A stretch of 64,000 nucleotides of DNA from an uncultured Rothia sp. (GTDB lineage: Bacteria; Actinomycetota; Actinomycetes; Actinomycetales; Micrococcaceae), in assembly GCF_916715725.1 (NCBI RefSeq), contig NZ_CAKAPD010000005.1, forward strand, positions 1 through 64,000. Direction: 5' to 3'. Shown here one piece after another: positions 43,285 to 53,100 of the stretch. Position 1 is the first letter of the stretch, and each line of letters starts with the position of its first letter. A model generated the notes under the pieces. It saw nothing but the letters and a program-made list of their open reading frames with translations, did not search any database and was not told where the DNA came from. The translations under genes were made by a program, and so were the position numbers.

Positions 43285-46120
43285 CCGCGCTACCACGCTG
43301 CCCTCCATCACTCGTGAAGAGTTCGGTGCCTTCTTTGCTGCGCTCAATGGAGGGAATGCACCCTTCAGCTGGCAGGAAGAAGTGCTCGACCACATTTGTG
43401 AGCACGGCGTATGGCCGGAACGCATTAACGCACCGACCGGCTCCGGTAAGTCATCCGTGGTTGATATCCACCTTTTCGCGAATGCGCTCGCAGCGGTTGG
43501 CACCGCGCCGCGCGTTCCCCGTCGCCTCTGCGTGACCGTGGGACGTCGTGCGCTGGTCGACAGCCAGGCAACCCGTGCCGACAAGATTCTCGGCGATCTG
43601 AAGGATGCGCTCGCTGATGAATCCGGTGAGCCCGGTATTCTGCGTAGGGTTGCTGAAGCTCTCCAGAGCTTCCAGACCCGCAACGACAAGGAGGGGAACG
43701 CGCCCTTCGAAGTTGGCCACATCCGTGGCGAACTCTCAAACCGCGCCCTGCCGGTAACCGACATTTCGGCCTGCGCAATCATTGCCGCAACCCCCGACAT
43801 GTACGGTTCGCGAGCGCTCTTCCGTGGCTACGGCAGCACCAAGGCTGCCCGCCCGCGTGAGACCGCTCTGCTGACCATGGACACCGTCATGGTGCTCGAC
43901 GAGGCTCACATGAACCGTCAGCTGCTGCACACCACTCAGCGTATTGCGCAGTTGCAGAAGCGTGAGGCTGACCTGGGTGTTCCCACCCTGCAGGTGGTCG
44001 AGACGACCGCTACCCCCTCAACTGAGGACAGCGAATCGACCACCCTGGGCGTTGACATTGAGGCTCTCGATAGCCCGAATGATGAAGAGCTGCACAAACG
44101 TGTCTACTCGCATAAGGAACTGGTGCTCCGCCCCATCGATAAGTGGGATGGCAAGCCCGGTAACCGTGCGGTCGTGGATGCTGCTGTGGGGGCTATTAAG
44201 GAGTTCCTGGCCCGCCGGGAGGCGAGCGAAGGCTCAGAGGAAGCCCACACTATTGGTTGTATTGTCAACCATGTGCGGACGGCTATCTCTATCAAGGAAG
44301 CACTCGCTAAAGATCTGGCAGAGGATGAGGTCCAGCTTCTCGTAGGACGCATGCGCCCGTACGACCTGAAAAAGTTGCAGAAGAAGCACAGCAAGCTCTT
44401 CACTACCGAAGGCGATAAGTCCGTGAAGGTTGTTGTGGCCACCCAGACTCTCGAAGTCGGTATCGACGTTGACTTCGCTGACCTGGTGACCGAGCTGGCT
44501 CCGGCTTCCTCCTTGGCGCAGCGCTTCGGACGTGTTAACCGTCTGGGCCACCGTACGGATTCCAAGGTCGTCGTTATTGAGCCTGTGAGCGGTGACTCAG
44601 TAAAGAAGGACGCGCCTCCCTACAAAGCGGTCGACCTGAGCAATGCGTATGGTTGGCTCGAAGCGCTCAACGGTGCTGAGAACCCGTCGGTGAACCCCGC
44701 CGCAATGGTGAAGAACCCGCCGGTGCAGTCCTCCCCGGAGCGCCTGCTCTACCAGCGCCCGGAATGGCCTGACCTGCTGGAATTCTCGCGTACCGACGAG
44801 AACCCCTACGACGAGCCGGACCTTGACCTGTGGCTGCACGACTCCCTGGACGCAGAAACTGCGATGGGTGGTGTTATTGTGCGCGATAACCTGCCGAGCA
44901 ACACTTCTGCCGCCATGGAGATTCTCAAGACCAGCTATTTCGCACCGCGCGACCTGGAGACCTTCCCCGCGAATCTGAAGATTCTCCAGGAGATTCTGGA
45001 CTACCAGGACGAGCACGGCGTGAAGCCGCGTAAGTTCCTCTACCGTCAGGGTGAAATTTCCCTGTGGCAGGATGCTGACCATGGGGAAGAGAGCAGTCAG
45101 TCGTTGGCTCCCGGTGACGTCCTGCTTCTTGACACGGGCAGTGTTCCGTTCACGAACCAGGGCATTGCCGTGACTCAGCGTGAATTGCCTTCTAAGAAGG
45201 ACGCGCTGAAGGCTGTGCCCTTCCTCGATGAAGCCGAGCTCTACGTGGCCGAGCTCTACGTGGCCGAGCTCTACGTGGCCGAGCTCTACGTGTATGAGAA
45301 GTGCGCGGACCGTGAGAAAGACTTCGGGGAATACCTGGGCCTCTCACCCGAAGAGGTAGCGGAGCTGCTCGACACTCAGAGCACGGACGGTAAGAAGATG
45401 AGGATTGCTTCTGAGCTTTCTACTGAAGCGGAGGACGGTCAGGAAGTTATCTCCTGGTACGCCAAAGTGACCAAGGCGACCGAGAAAAAGTCTGTTGAAG
45501 GTTCCGATATCGCTCAGGAGTTGGTGCTGGCTGGTCCCGTTCTTCTGGACGACCACCAGAACGACGTTGCTGAGCGTACCCGCCAGCTTGCCGAGAACCT
45601 CGGCCTGGCACCGGAATTCTCTGAGGCACTGGAACTGGCTGCAAAGTACCACGACGAGGGCAAACGCGACCTGCGCTTCCAGCAAATGCTAGGTGCAGAC
45701 CCGGATGCCGAGGCGCTTGCAAAGAGTGGCCACCGTTCCGTGGCAGAAGCGTACCGCGCCCGTAGCCGTAGCGCCCTGCCGAGGGGCTGGCGTCACGAGC
45801 AGCTGTCCGCGCTCATGGTTGCCGCCTCGCCCGAACAGGTGGGGGAGCACCGCGACCTGGTATTGCGCATCATTGGCTGCAGTCACGGTCACGGCCGGTT
45901 CTCCTTCGCCCACGACGCAGGCTTCCTGCTCAAGGAAGGCTACCTGCCCGAGGGAACGGACTACGAAGCGCTCAAGGAACAGGCGACCCGACTCTTCAAT
46001 GTCGGTTACTGGGACAACCTCATAGAGCAGACGAGCCGCACCTACGGCCCGTACGCTACCGCCTACCTTGAGGCTGTTGAACGCGCAGCAGATGCCCAGA
46101 TTTCACGGGAGGGACACTAA
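43277..46120 (+). CDS. cas3: Cas3 helicase-nuclease, HD domain at C-terminus (type I-G)
   Basis: 947 residues. Walker A PTGSGKS (53-59), VLDEAH (Asp208), helicase C-domain ATQTLEVGIDVDFADL and the arginine finger QRFGRVNRLG (about 415). The HD nuclease is at the C-terminus: AKYHDEGKRDLRF (about 790), as in the GSU0051-type Cas3 of this subtype; most other Cas3 proteins have HD at the N-terminus. A linker at about 653-672 holds four copies of Ala-Glu-Leu-Tyr-Val encoded by a 15-bp minisatellite. Unwinds and degrades target DNA after effector recruitment. Overlaps csb2 and csb3. Confidence 0.94.
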   Translation: MTSRATTLPSITREEFGAFFAALNGGNAPFSWQEEVLDHICEHGVWPERINAPTGSGKSSVVDIHLFANALAAVGTAPRVPRRLCVTVGRRALVDSQATRADKILGDLKDALADESGEPGILRRVAEALQSFQTRNDKEGNAPFEVGHIRGELSNRALPVTDISACAIIAATPDMYGSRALFRGYGSTKAARPRETALLTMDTVMVLDEAHMNRQLLHTTQRIAQLQKREADLGVPTLQVVETTATPSTEDSESTTLGVDIEALDSPNDEELHKRVYSHKELVLRPIDKWDGKPGNRAVVDAAVGAIKEFLARREASEGSEEAHTIGCIVNHVRTAISIKEALAKDLAEDEVQLLVGRMRPYDLKKLQKKHSKLFTTEGDKSVKVVVATQTLEVGIDVDFADLVTELAPASSLAQRFGRVNRLGHRTDSKVVVIEPVSGDSVKKDAPPYKAVDLSNAYGWLEALNGAENPSVNPAAMVKNPPVQSSPERLLYQRPEWPDLLEFSRTDENPYDEPDLDLWLHDSLDAETAMGGVIVRDNLPSNTSAAMEILKTSYFAPRDLETFPANLKILQEILDYQDEHGVKPRKFLYRQGEISLWQDADHGEESSQSLAPGDVLLLDTGSVPFTNQGIAVTQRELPSKKDALKAVPFLDEAELYVAELYVAELYVAELYVYEKCADREKDFGEYLGLSPEEVAELLDTQSTDGKKMRIASELSTEAEDGQEVISWYAKVTKATEKKSVEGSDIAQELVLAGPVLLDDHQNDVAERTRQLAENLGLAPEFSEALELAAKYHDEGKRDLRFQQMLGADPDAEALAKSGHRSVAEAYRARSRSALPRGWRHEQLSALMVAASPEQVGEHRDLVLRIIGCSHGHGRFSFAHDAGFLLKEGYLPEGTDYEALKEQATRLFNVGYWDNLIEQTSRTYGPYATAYLEAVERAADAQISREGH
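45233..45292 (+). repeat. 15-bp minisatellite inside cas3
   Basis: Four perfect copies of GCCGAGCTCTACGTG. Unit length is a multiple of three, so copy-number change would lengthen or shorten the linker without a frameshift. Confidence 0.95.
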
Positions 46121-47184
46121 TGGCAACGCTGACTATTGCCGGTGACTACACCTCGGCATTGACCCATTTTGCCCTCTACGGGCTGTCCCTGATGGTTGAG
46201 CAGAAGCACCCCGGAACCGTTACTGTCGGTTGGTCTCAGGAGGGCCAGCCGCGCGCCCAGATGCATGCTGAAGGCATGTCAGAAGAAGAAATTGCCGAGT
46301 GCGTGCACTCCTACGTTTCTTCCCTGGCTGCCGAAGACAGCTGGGTGAACGTCGACCAGTCCTACGGTGCGGGTAAGGAAGCTGCTGTTTTCTCCCCGTT
46401 CTCCCCGCGTATTCGAGGAATCGACGCGGAGAAGTACCCGGACGACTGGGCTTCTCACCAGAAGACCCGACAGGCTCATCTGGACGCACTGATGGAACGT
46501 GACGACCTGCTGTCTCTGCTCTGGATCTCCGGCCTGGGCGAACCTTCCTACTGGCGTTTTGATTCCAAGGCACCTCGCCCCGACCACGGTGCATCCCGCT
46601 GGGAGATGAAGACTCGCAATAAGGGCCAGGAATTCGTCAAGGACCGCCTGCGCCTGATGTGCGCGGACCTGGCAACCTGGGAACCTTCCGCGATGCTCAG
46701 CGGTATTACCGGGCAGACCCTGTACGACTCGCTGGATAATAAGCCGGAATCCCGAACCGGAACCGGCTTCACCGTCCCGCAGCCGACGGACACCGCGCTC
46801 GCATTCTGTGCCCTGGTGGGTGTTGCGAATTTCCCGGTGATTCACCAGATTCACCGGATTGGTGTGACCCCCGGTGCGTACCCGTACAACGCTTTGCACC
46901 CGCGGCTCATGGTGCTTCCGGTATCCTCCGGAAGGGTTACGCCCGCCCGGTTACGAACCATGCTGCGCAGCCATCCCTACCGTAGGGTGGTTGACGAGGT
47001 CGGTAAGGCGATGGAACGCGGTTCCTTGAGCTCTGACATTTTCGTGTCTGAGCTGGCGGATGAGAAGGCGATTCTTCGTGAGAAGGGCGTTCAGGCGTTT
47101 GTTGCTTTCCCCATTGCGAAGGTGGGTAGTGACTCGGCTCCTGAACGTCAGGTTCTGAAGGGTAGCGCGATTCCGCTGGGCTAA
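46120..47184 (+). CDS. csb3: Csb3 (Cas8-like large subunit), type I-G
   Basis: 354 residues; its ATG overlaps the cas3 stop (TAATG). Sequence pattern, length and operon position fit Csb3 (Cas8u2), the subunit expected to recognise the PAM in this variant. WISGLGEPSYWRFDSKAPRPDHGASRWEMKTRNKGQEFVKDRL is the kind of central region seen in the family (quoted as a block at residues about 128-170, key residues Trp, Arg and His). No separate small subunit gene is present. Followed by a strong terminator, so the operon ends here. Confidence 0.82.
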   Translation: MATLTIAGDYTSALTHFALYGLSLMVEQKHPGTVTVGWSQEGQPRAQMHAEGMSEEEIAECVHSYVSSLAAEDSWVNVDQSYGAGKEAAVFSPFSPRIRGIDAEKYPDDWASHQKTRQAHLDALMERDDLLSLLWISGLGEPSYWRFDSKAPRPDHGASRWEMKTRNKGQEFVKDRLRLMCADLATWEPSAMLSGITGQTLYDSLDNKPESRTGTGFTVPQPTDTALAFCALVGVANFPVIHQIHRIGVTPGAYPYNALHPRLMVLPVSSGRVTPARLRTMLRSHPYRRVVDEVGKAMERGSLSSDIFVSELADEKAILREKGVQAFVAFPIAKVGSDSAPERQVLKGSAIPLG

Positions 47185-47228
47185 CCTAGCCGCTTATAGG
47201 AGCGGGCAAATATGCCCACAAAATGCAG

Positions 47229-47272
47229 GGGAGGGGCCCTCCGGTTGAATGACCGGAGGGCCCCTCCCTTTG
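47229..47272. terminator. Terminator of the cas effector operon, bidirectional
   Basis: Perfect 17-bp GC-rich stem (47229-47245 with 47252-47268), TGAATG loop, short T-run. Also faces the convergent pnuC-like gene. Confidence 0.88.
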
Positions 47273-47337
47273 TGCATCGTTCAGCGGATATTCGGTGGCT
47301 AGCTCTCTAGCGCAGTAGCGTACCCAGGGGAGTACCC

Positions 47338-48120
47338 CTACGCCACCGCCGCTACAGTTCCCTTGGCTGCGGTGCCGCTTCGGGTCCAGAGCAGGAGCGC
47401 CGCCACGCTGTTGATGATGTAGAAGATGTATTTGCCGACGTTCGCGAAGTTGCCCTGGGTCAGCGCCTTGATGCACTGCACGGTGTTGTACGCGAACCAG
47501 AACTGCCACTGCATCGTCAGCTTCAGTGCGTTCAGAATGTTCGCTGACAGGGACAGGCCAAACACTGCGGTCGTGATCCAGAACAGGAATGAGGTCTTGT
47601 CATCGTAACTGACATAGTTCGCAATCAGATAGTAACCGACATAGTTCGCAATCAGGGAGAACGCGAACGAGCCCACCACAATGCCGGCGATAATCAGCTG
47701 CCCCTTCTTGCCGGTCGGCGGTTCCATCGCTTTGCCGCGTTCGGAGTTCTGCCACCTACGAATCGCGAAGGTGTACACGATGAAGGTCACCGGGTAGGTG
47801 ATGATTGCTGCCTTGTTGCCCAGAATGTAGTCGATCGCTCCGGACAGTGCCGTGTTAATAATGCCGAGCACGTTGCCAACGTTTGAGAGGCGGCCGGTCA
47901 GGCGGGTAGACATCATCGAAATACCCACGTTAATCACGGAAATCACGCCGAGGGGAATGAAGTTCGTAATCGGGCCCCAGTCGACGTATTTAGCAAGGTT
48001 GGTGCTCAGGTATCCTGAGGCGATTGCGATGGCGATAACCAGTGCTACGCCGAAAAGGTCGGCGTACTTGGACTTGGCGAAAAAGAGGAGGGCCTTCTCA
48101 GAGAATTCCTTGGCCTCCAT
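47338..48120 (-). CDS. PnuC-like nicotinamide riboside/mononucleotide transporter
   Basis: 260 residues from ATG 48120, preceded by AAGGAG; longer in-frame starts lack a site. Seven or eight membrane helices with PnuC-like features: GVISVINVGISMMSTRLTGRLSN and a C-terminal WFAYNTVQCIKALTQGNFANVGKYIFY segment (Trp and Tyr conserved in the substrate site of the family). Imports NAD precursors by facilitated diffusion. Adjacent to, but convergent with, the cas operon, so unrelated to it. Confidence 0.7.
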   Translation of the reverse strand: MEAKEFSEKALLFFAKSKYADLFGVALVIAIAIASGYLSTNLAKYVDWGPITNFIPLGVISVINVGISMMSTRLTGRLSNVGNVLGIINTALSGAIDYILGNKAAIITYPVTFIVYTFAIRRWQNSERGKAMEPPTGKKGQLIIAGIVVGSFAFSLIANYVGYYLIANYVSYDDKTSFLFWITTAVFGLSLSANILNALKLTMQWQFWFAYNTVQCIKALTQGNFANVGKYIFYIINSVAALLLWTRSGTAAKGTVAAVA

Positions 48121-48606
48121 GGGTAACTCCTTTGTTGAGAATATAGAAACAGTGATAGGGTACCAATAACTATAACTCTTTGAAAAGGACTCGAAACGGC
48201 GTGTCACACATAAAACCTCAGAAACCCACATATTCCACATCCCGAAACACCTCGGCGTAGAGCAGTTCAAAGCCGCCCCATCAAGAACCCATACCAACTT
48301 CCGGCAAACGTTGCCAGATAACGCCCCTACTTCGTTGAACACTAAAAATGGGCGTAAAATCACCGCCGTTTCGTCTTCGCTTTAAAGGGGACCTTAAGGT
48401 ACGCTAGATGACTGGGTCAGGGAACCGTGCTGGTCTCACTCACCGCGCATCCGCCCGACAGACACCCGCACCCCGCACGTTGCATCTCACTCACGCACAC
48501 AGGGGAGGGAACCACCGTATCGGCCTCACTCACCGTTTACGCCGCTGTCCGCGCGTCCTGCCGCCCGTAACTCACTCAACTCAAACAAGAACTGAATAGG
48601 ACAATC
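48121..48606. promoter_or_regulatory. Divergent region pnuC-like / SLH gene with CTCACTCAC repeats
   Basis: 486 bp. CTCACTCAC or near matches at 48435, 48485, 48525 and 48571 precede the SLH gene, spaced 40-50 bp. A 63-codon open frame over them has no support as a gene. The AT-rich stretch at 48130-48180 probably holds the pnuC promoter. Confidence 0.5.
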
Positions 48607-49686
48607 ATGCCCTTGCTTAACCATCGACTCTCACGACGATTCTTCGTAAAGGGTGCTTCCGCCGCCGCAGCCGCAGGCGCACTGACCCTGCAGGCACAGG
48701 CCGCTCAGGCAGACGAAGCCCCCGCAAACCTTGCCCCGGCAACCGAGGAAACTAAAGGCCCGCGCCTCGTCATTCAGCGCGCCACCATCACTGAAACCGG
48801 TATGACCGTCAACTACACTGCACACGGTCTGCGCGAATTCCTCACCGAAGGCACCACCCTGACCGTACGCCACGGCTACGTTCGTAACGACTCTTTCGAA
48901 ACTCTGCGCTCCTGGCCGCTCACCCCCGAATTTGACGGTGACGCTGACAGCTTCAGCGGTAGCGACCAGTTCCCCATCGAGCTGATGCAGGGTGAGGGCG
49001 TTGATCACGCCCTGCAGCTGGATATTTGCTCCGACCCGTGGGGTCAGGAGATCACCCGCCAGATTGCTGCGCGCATCCCCGTGGCTGAGACCAAGATCCT
49101 GAAGACTTCTTTCAAGGATGTTCCGGATAACCACCCGTTCGCTGAGGATATCCGCATGGCGAACCAGAAGAAATGGCTGATGCCGAACCCGCAGACTGGC
49201 GCGTTTGAGCCGGACCGCCCCGTGACCCGTGAGGAGCTTATTGCTCTGCTGAACCACGCTGCAGGTCACGCTGGCGTGAGCGAAAACTCTAATGTTGCAC
49301 CCTTCGCGGATGCGGCAGGCCGCCCGACCGCGAACGCGCTGCACTGGGCTCGTGACCGCAAGATCACCGAGCCGCTCACTGGTGGCGACAAGATTGACCC
49401 GACCGCACCGGTTTCTCACGAGGAGCTGGCGGCTGTGCTGTTCCAGTACAACGCGGAGGTTCAGCTGACCGAAATGAAGGAGGGCACTGGTTCTCGTTTC
49501 CGCGACGTGCTCGGTGCGGGTACTCTGCACCGTTACGTTGCGTGGGCTGGCGCGAACGACATCGTGCTCGACGCTTCGGGTGAGTTCAAGCCGACCGCAC
49601 CGACTACTCGCGCGGAGCTGGCTCGTTTCATTCGCCGCTACAAGCTGCAGAACCTGCTGTTCACTGACTTCTCGTACGTTTCCTAA
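48607..49686 (+). CDS. Tat-exported protein with three SLH domains
   Basis: 359 residues. Signal RLSRRFFVKGASAAAAAGALTL with twin arginine, then a beta-rich region (about 50-165), then three S-layer homology repeats: FKDVPDNHPFAEDI..., PFADAAGRPTANAL... and FRDVLGAGTLHRYVAW.... SLH domains bind cell-wall polymers, often pyruvylated, so this is a non-covalently attached wall protein. The SLH TRAE-type motifs are partly kept (TREE, SHEE, TRAE). Ends with a terminator at 49749-49786. Confidence 0.88.
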   Translation: MPLLNHRLSRRFFVKGASAAAAAGALTLQAQAAQADEAPANLAPATEETKGPRLVIQRATITETGMTVNYTAHGLREFLTEGTTLTVRHGYVRNDSFETLRSWPLTPEFDGDADSFSGSDQFPIELMQGEGVDHALQLDICSDPWGQEITRQIAARIPVAETKILKTSFKDVPDNHPFAEDIRMANQKKWLMPNPQTGAFEPDRPVTREELIALLNHAAGHAGVSENSNVAPFADAAGRPTANALHWARDRKITEPLTGGDKIDPTAPVSHEELAAVLFQYNAEVQLTEMKEGTGSRFRDVLGAGTLHRYVAWAGANDIVLDASGEFKPTAPTTRAELARFIRRYKLQNLLFTDFSYVS

Positions 49687-49748
49687 TTCTCGTACGGCTC
49701 CTAATTTTTAGCTACCCCCGGCACGGCGCGTGCCTGTTGGGGTTCGTG

Positions 49749-49786
49749 AAACCCCCGTCTTCTGGCTTTTGCTGGAGGCGGGGGTT
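49749..49786 (+). terminator. Terminator of the SLH gene
   Basis: AACCCCCG (49750-49757) pairs with CGGGGGTT (49779-49786), followed by CCTCTATGCCCTTTT. Confidence 0.65.
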
Positions 49787-50184
49787 CCTCTATGCCCTTT
49801 TACGGTGCCCCTTGGGTGGCGCCCTGCGGCGCGCTATGCCGAGGCACTATGCTGGGGTGCCGTTTTGACGCATTATTTCGGGGTGCTGACTCGTGCCGTG
49901 CTGCTACATTGCCGCTTCTCGGGGAGTTTTAGTGACAGGCTGTGCCTGTCATATGAAATTTTGCGTCATATATACCTGAAATCTTGCAAAATCCTGTGCG
50001 CTAAGTAAGTATTACCTAGAAGGTAAGTTAAAGGTTGCCTTACTTAATACTGTGTGAAGACTAGTTTCCTTCCTCATGGGCCCACGAAACCCATACCAAA
50101 GAGCAGGAAAAACGCGGCGCCTCACCACCCATCGGTGGGGGAGAGACGCGCCTTCACGCGCCACCCACGAAAAAGGACATACAT
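49787..50184 (+). promoter_or_regulatory. Upstream region of the double-propeller gene with operator-like motif
   Basis: Contains TTACCTAGAAGGTAA (50012-50026), a perfect 15-bp inverted repeat, overlapping TAGAAGGTAAGTTAA (50017-50031) and followed by TGCCTTACTT. A related 30-bp motif stands at 53730 before the paralogous gene. The half-sites AGGTAA/TTACCT recall, but do not match, DtxR/IdeR boxes. Confidence 0.45.
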
Positions 50185-53100
50185 ATGAACCTCGCTTCAA
50201 GCAAGGCATTCAAGGGCCTCGCCGTTGGATCGCTGGCACTGGCAATTTCCGGCGTTGCCACCATCCCCGCATCGTTCGCGGCAGACTCCACCCCGGTAGC
50301 AAGCCAGAGCACTGACGCTCGCACCATCACCGACAAGGCGATGGCAAAGATCACCCAGGGCCTGCCCGGTCAGTTCCAGGTCGCATACTCCAAGAAGACC
50401 AACAAGATTTGGGTTGCGGGCACTGCAGACCGCGACAAGCACGTCTCCACTATTGCTCGTATTGACGCGAACTCCCTGAAGATTGAGGCAGTCGCCGAGC
50501 TGCCCATCGTCAAGAACGACAAGGGCTACCAGTACGACGCAGCTTACGGCATCACCGTTGACGATGTAGACGGTACCGTCTGGGTTACCAACACCACCGA
50601 CAACTCCGTGTCCGTGTACGATCAGGCAACGATGCAGCAGGTCTGGACCACCGCGGGTATCGCAGAGACCGACCCGAACTGGATTGAGCACCCCCGCTCC
50701 GTTCTGGTTGACCACGAGTCCGGCAAGGCGTTCGTGACCGGCCGCTTCTTCGTATCCGCTATCGACCTGAAGACCAAGCAGGTTGAGAAGATCCAGCTCG
50801 AAGGCGCACCCGACGGCGGCACCCGCTACATCAGCATGAACATCCTGGTTGACGGCGGTAAGCTGTACGTTCCCGAGCGTACCGGCGGCAAGATTTTCGT
50901 CATCGACACCAAGACCTTCAAGGTAGAGAGCAGCTTCGACACCAAGGGCAACGCTGAGGGTGAGGTTCGCCCCTCCGACATCGCGATTGACCACTCCCAG
51001 AACGAAATTTACGTCTCCTCCCAGGGCGTGAAGGGCGCGAACTCCGGTGTATCCGTGTACGATGCGACCACCTACGAGTTCAAGAAGTTCATCCCCTTCG
51101 GCACCCAGGCGCTCTCGCTCGATAACGATGAGGCGAACGACTTGGTGTACGTGACCGACTTCGGCACCGGCAAGGTGGGCGTGATTGACGGCGGCGCAGC
51201 GGACAAGCTGATTGCCGAGGTCGCTATGAACGGCGGCAAGGCAAACGACCTGGTCGTACTGCCCAACGGCTCCGTTATCGCTGTGGACAAGCAGGCTGGC
51301 GCAACCGCAACCGTGCCCTACGTCCTCGACGGCACCACCGGCACCGTCAGCACCTCGGACAAGGTTACCAGCAAGCCTTCTAAGGACCGCCAGGGCAACG
51401 ACGTACCCGCAAAGACCACCGATATTCAGGCGAACTCCATCCTGAAGTTCAAGGTCACCGCAACCGCAGGCGACAACTCCGAGGTCAAGCAGGTCACCCC
51501 CGAAACCCGCGAGTTCCAGGGCTACCCGGCAACCGCCACCAAGACCAAGGCAACCGACTCTACCACCCCCTCCACCGAGGCACACCGCACCGTGGACGCA
51601 AACGGTAGCGTTGCGAACATCATTCAGGGTCTGCCCGGCCAGTTCCAGGTTGGCTACTCCAAGAAGAACCACAAGCTGTTCGTGCCCACCGTGGGTGCAC
51701 GCGGCGGCCTCGCTTCCTCCCTGGCACGCGTGGATGCAGACACCCTGCAGACCGAGGCTTTCGCCGAGCTGCCCGTGAAGAAGAACGACAAGGGCCAGTA
51801 TGGTTACACCTCCGCGTACGGCGTGACCGTTGATGACGTGGACGGCACCGTCTGGGTTACCAACACCACCGACAACTCCGTGGCAGTGTACGACCAGCAG
51901 ACTCTCAAGCTCATCTGGAGCAACGAGGGCGTGAAGAAGGACGACCCGAACTGGATTGAGCACCCCCGCTCCGTTTTGGTTGACCACGAGTCCGGTAAGG
52001 CGTTCGTGACCGGCCGTTACTTTGTCTCTGCTATTGACCTGAAGACTAAGCAGGTTGAGAAGATTCAGCTTGAGGGCGCACCCGACGGTGGCACCCGCTA
52101 CATCAGCATGAACCTGTTCCTCGATGGCGGCAAGCTGTACGTGCCCGAGCGCACCGGCGGCAAGCTCTTCGTCGTGGACACCAAGACCTTCAAGGTTGAG
52201 AAGACCATCCAGACTCAGGGTGAGGATTCCACCGTTGAGGTTCGCCCCTCTGACGTTGCTGTGGATCACTCGCTGAATGAGATTTACGTATCTTCCCAGG
52301 GTGTGAAGGGCGTCAACTCCGGTATCTCCGTGTACGACCTGACCACCGGCGAGTTCAAGAAGTTCGTCAAGTTCGGCACCCAGGCGCTCGCTCTGGAGCA
52401 CGATGAGGACCGCGACCTGGTGTACGTAACCGACTTCGGCACCGGCAAGGTGGCTGTCTTCGACGGCCGCGCTGACGAGGTCATCGGCGAGGTCGAGATG
52501 AACGGCGCAGCCGCGAACGACGTGACCCTGCTCAAGGACGGCTCCGTACTGGTCCTCGACAAGAAGGACCGCGACGAGAAGGTGACCCTGCCCTACGTGC
52601 TCAACGGCACCACCGGCGAGATTACCACCGCCAGCGAGTACACCACCCTGCCCGGCAAGGACCGCCAGGGTAACGACGTTCCCGCATCGGTTCAGCAGCT
52701 GAAGGCTAACTCCATTCTGAAGTTCAAGGTTGGCGTGAAGGACACCGACGCGAGCGCAGCTCCGGTGGGTATCACCCCGACTTCGCTGGACTTTGCGGGT
52801 TACCCGACGGTGACCGGTGTGAAGGCTGAGGAGTCGAAGCCTGCTGACCCGAAGCCTGCTGACCCGAAGCCTGCAGATCCGAAGCCGGCAGATCCGAAGC
52901 CGGCTGACCCGAAGCCTGCTGACCCGAAGCCTGCTGACCCGAAGGTAGAGGACAAGAAGGCTGAAGATAAGAAGTCTGAGGACGTTAAGTCTGAGGATAA
53001 GAAGTCTGACGCTAAGACCGGTGCACAGGACTCCAAGTCTGCTCCGGATGCTGTGAAGGCTGATAAGTCCGGTTCGGCTGTGAAGAACGGTGGTTCCTCC

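Noticed and set aside
48408..48599. 63-codon open frame before the SLH gene
   Set aside because: Low-complexity Thr/His/Arg product produced by CTCACTCAC repeats; no ribosome site.
50197..52401. 734-codon antisense frame over the double-propeller gene
   Set aside because: Repeats mirror the propeller repeats of the real gene; no start context.
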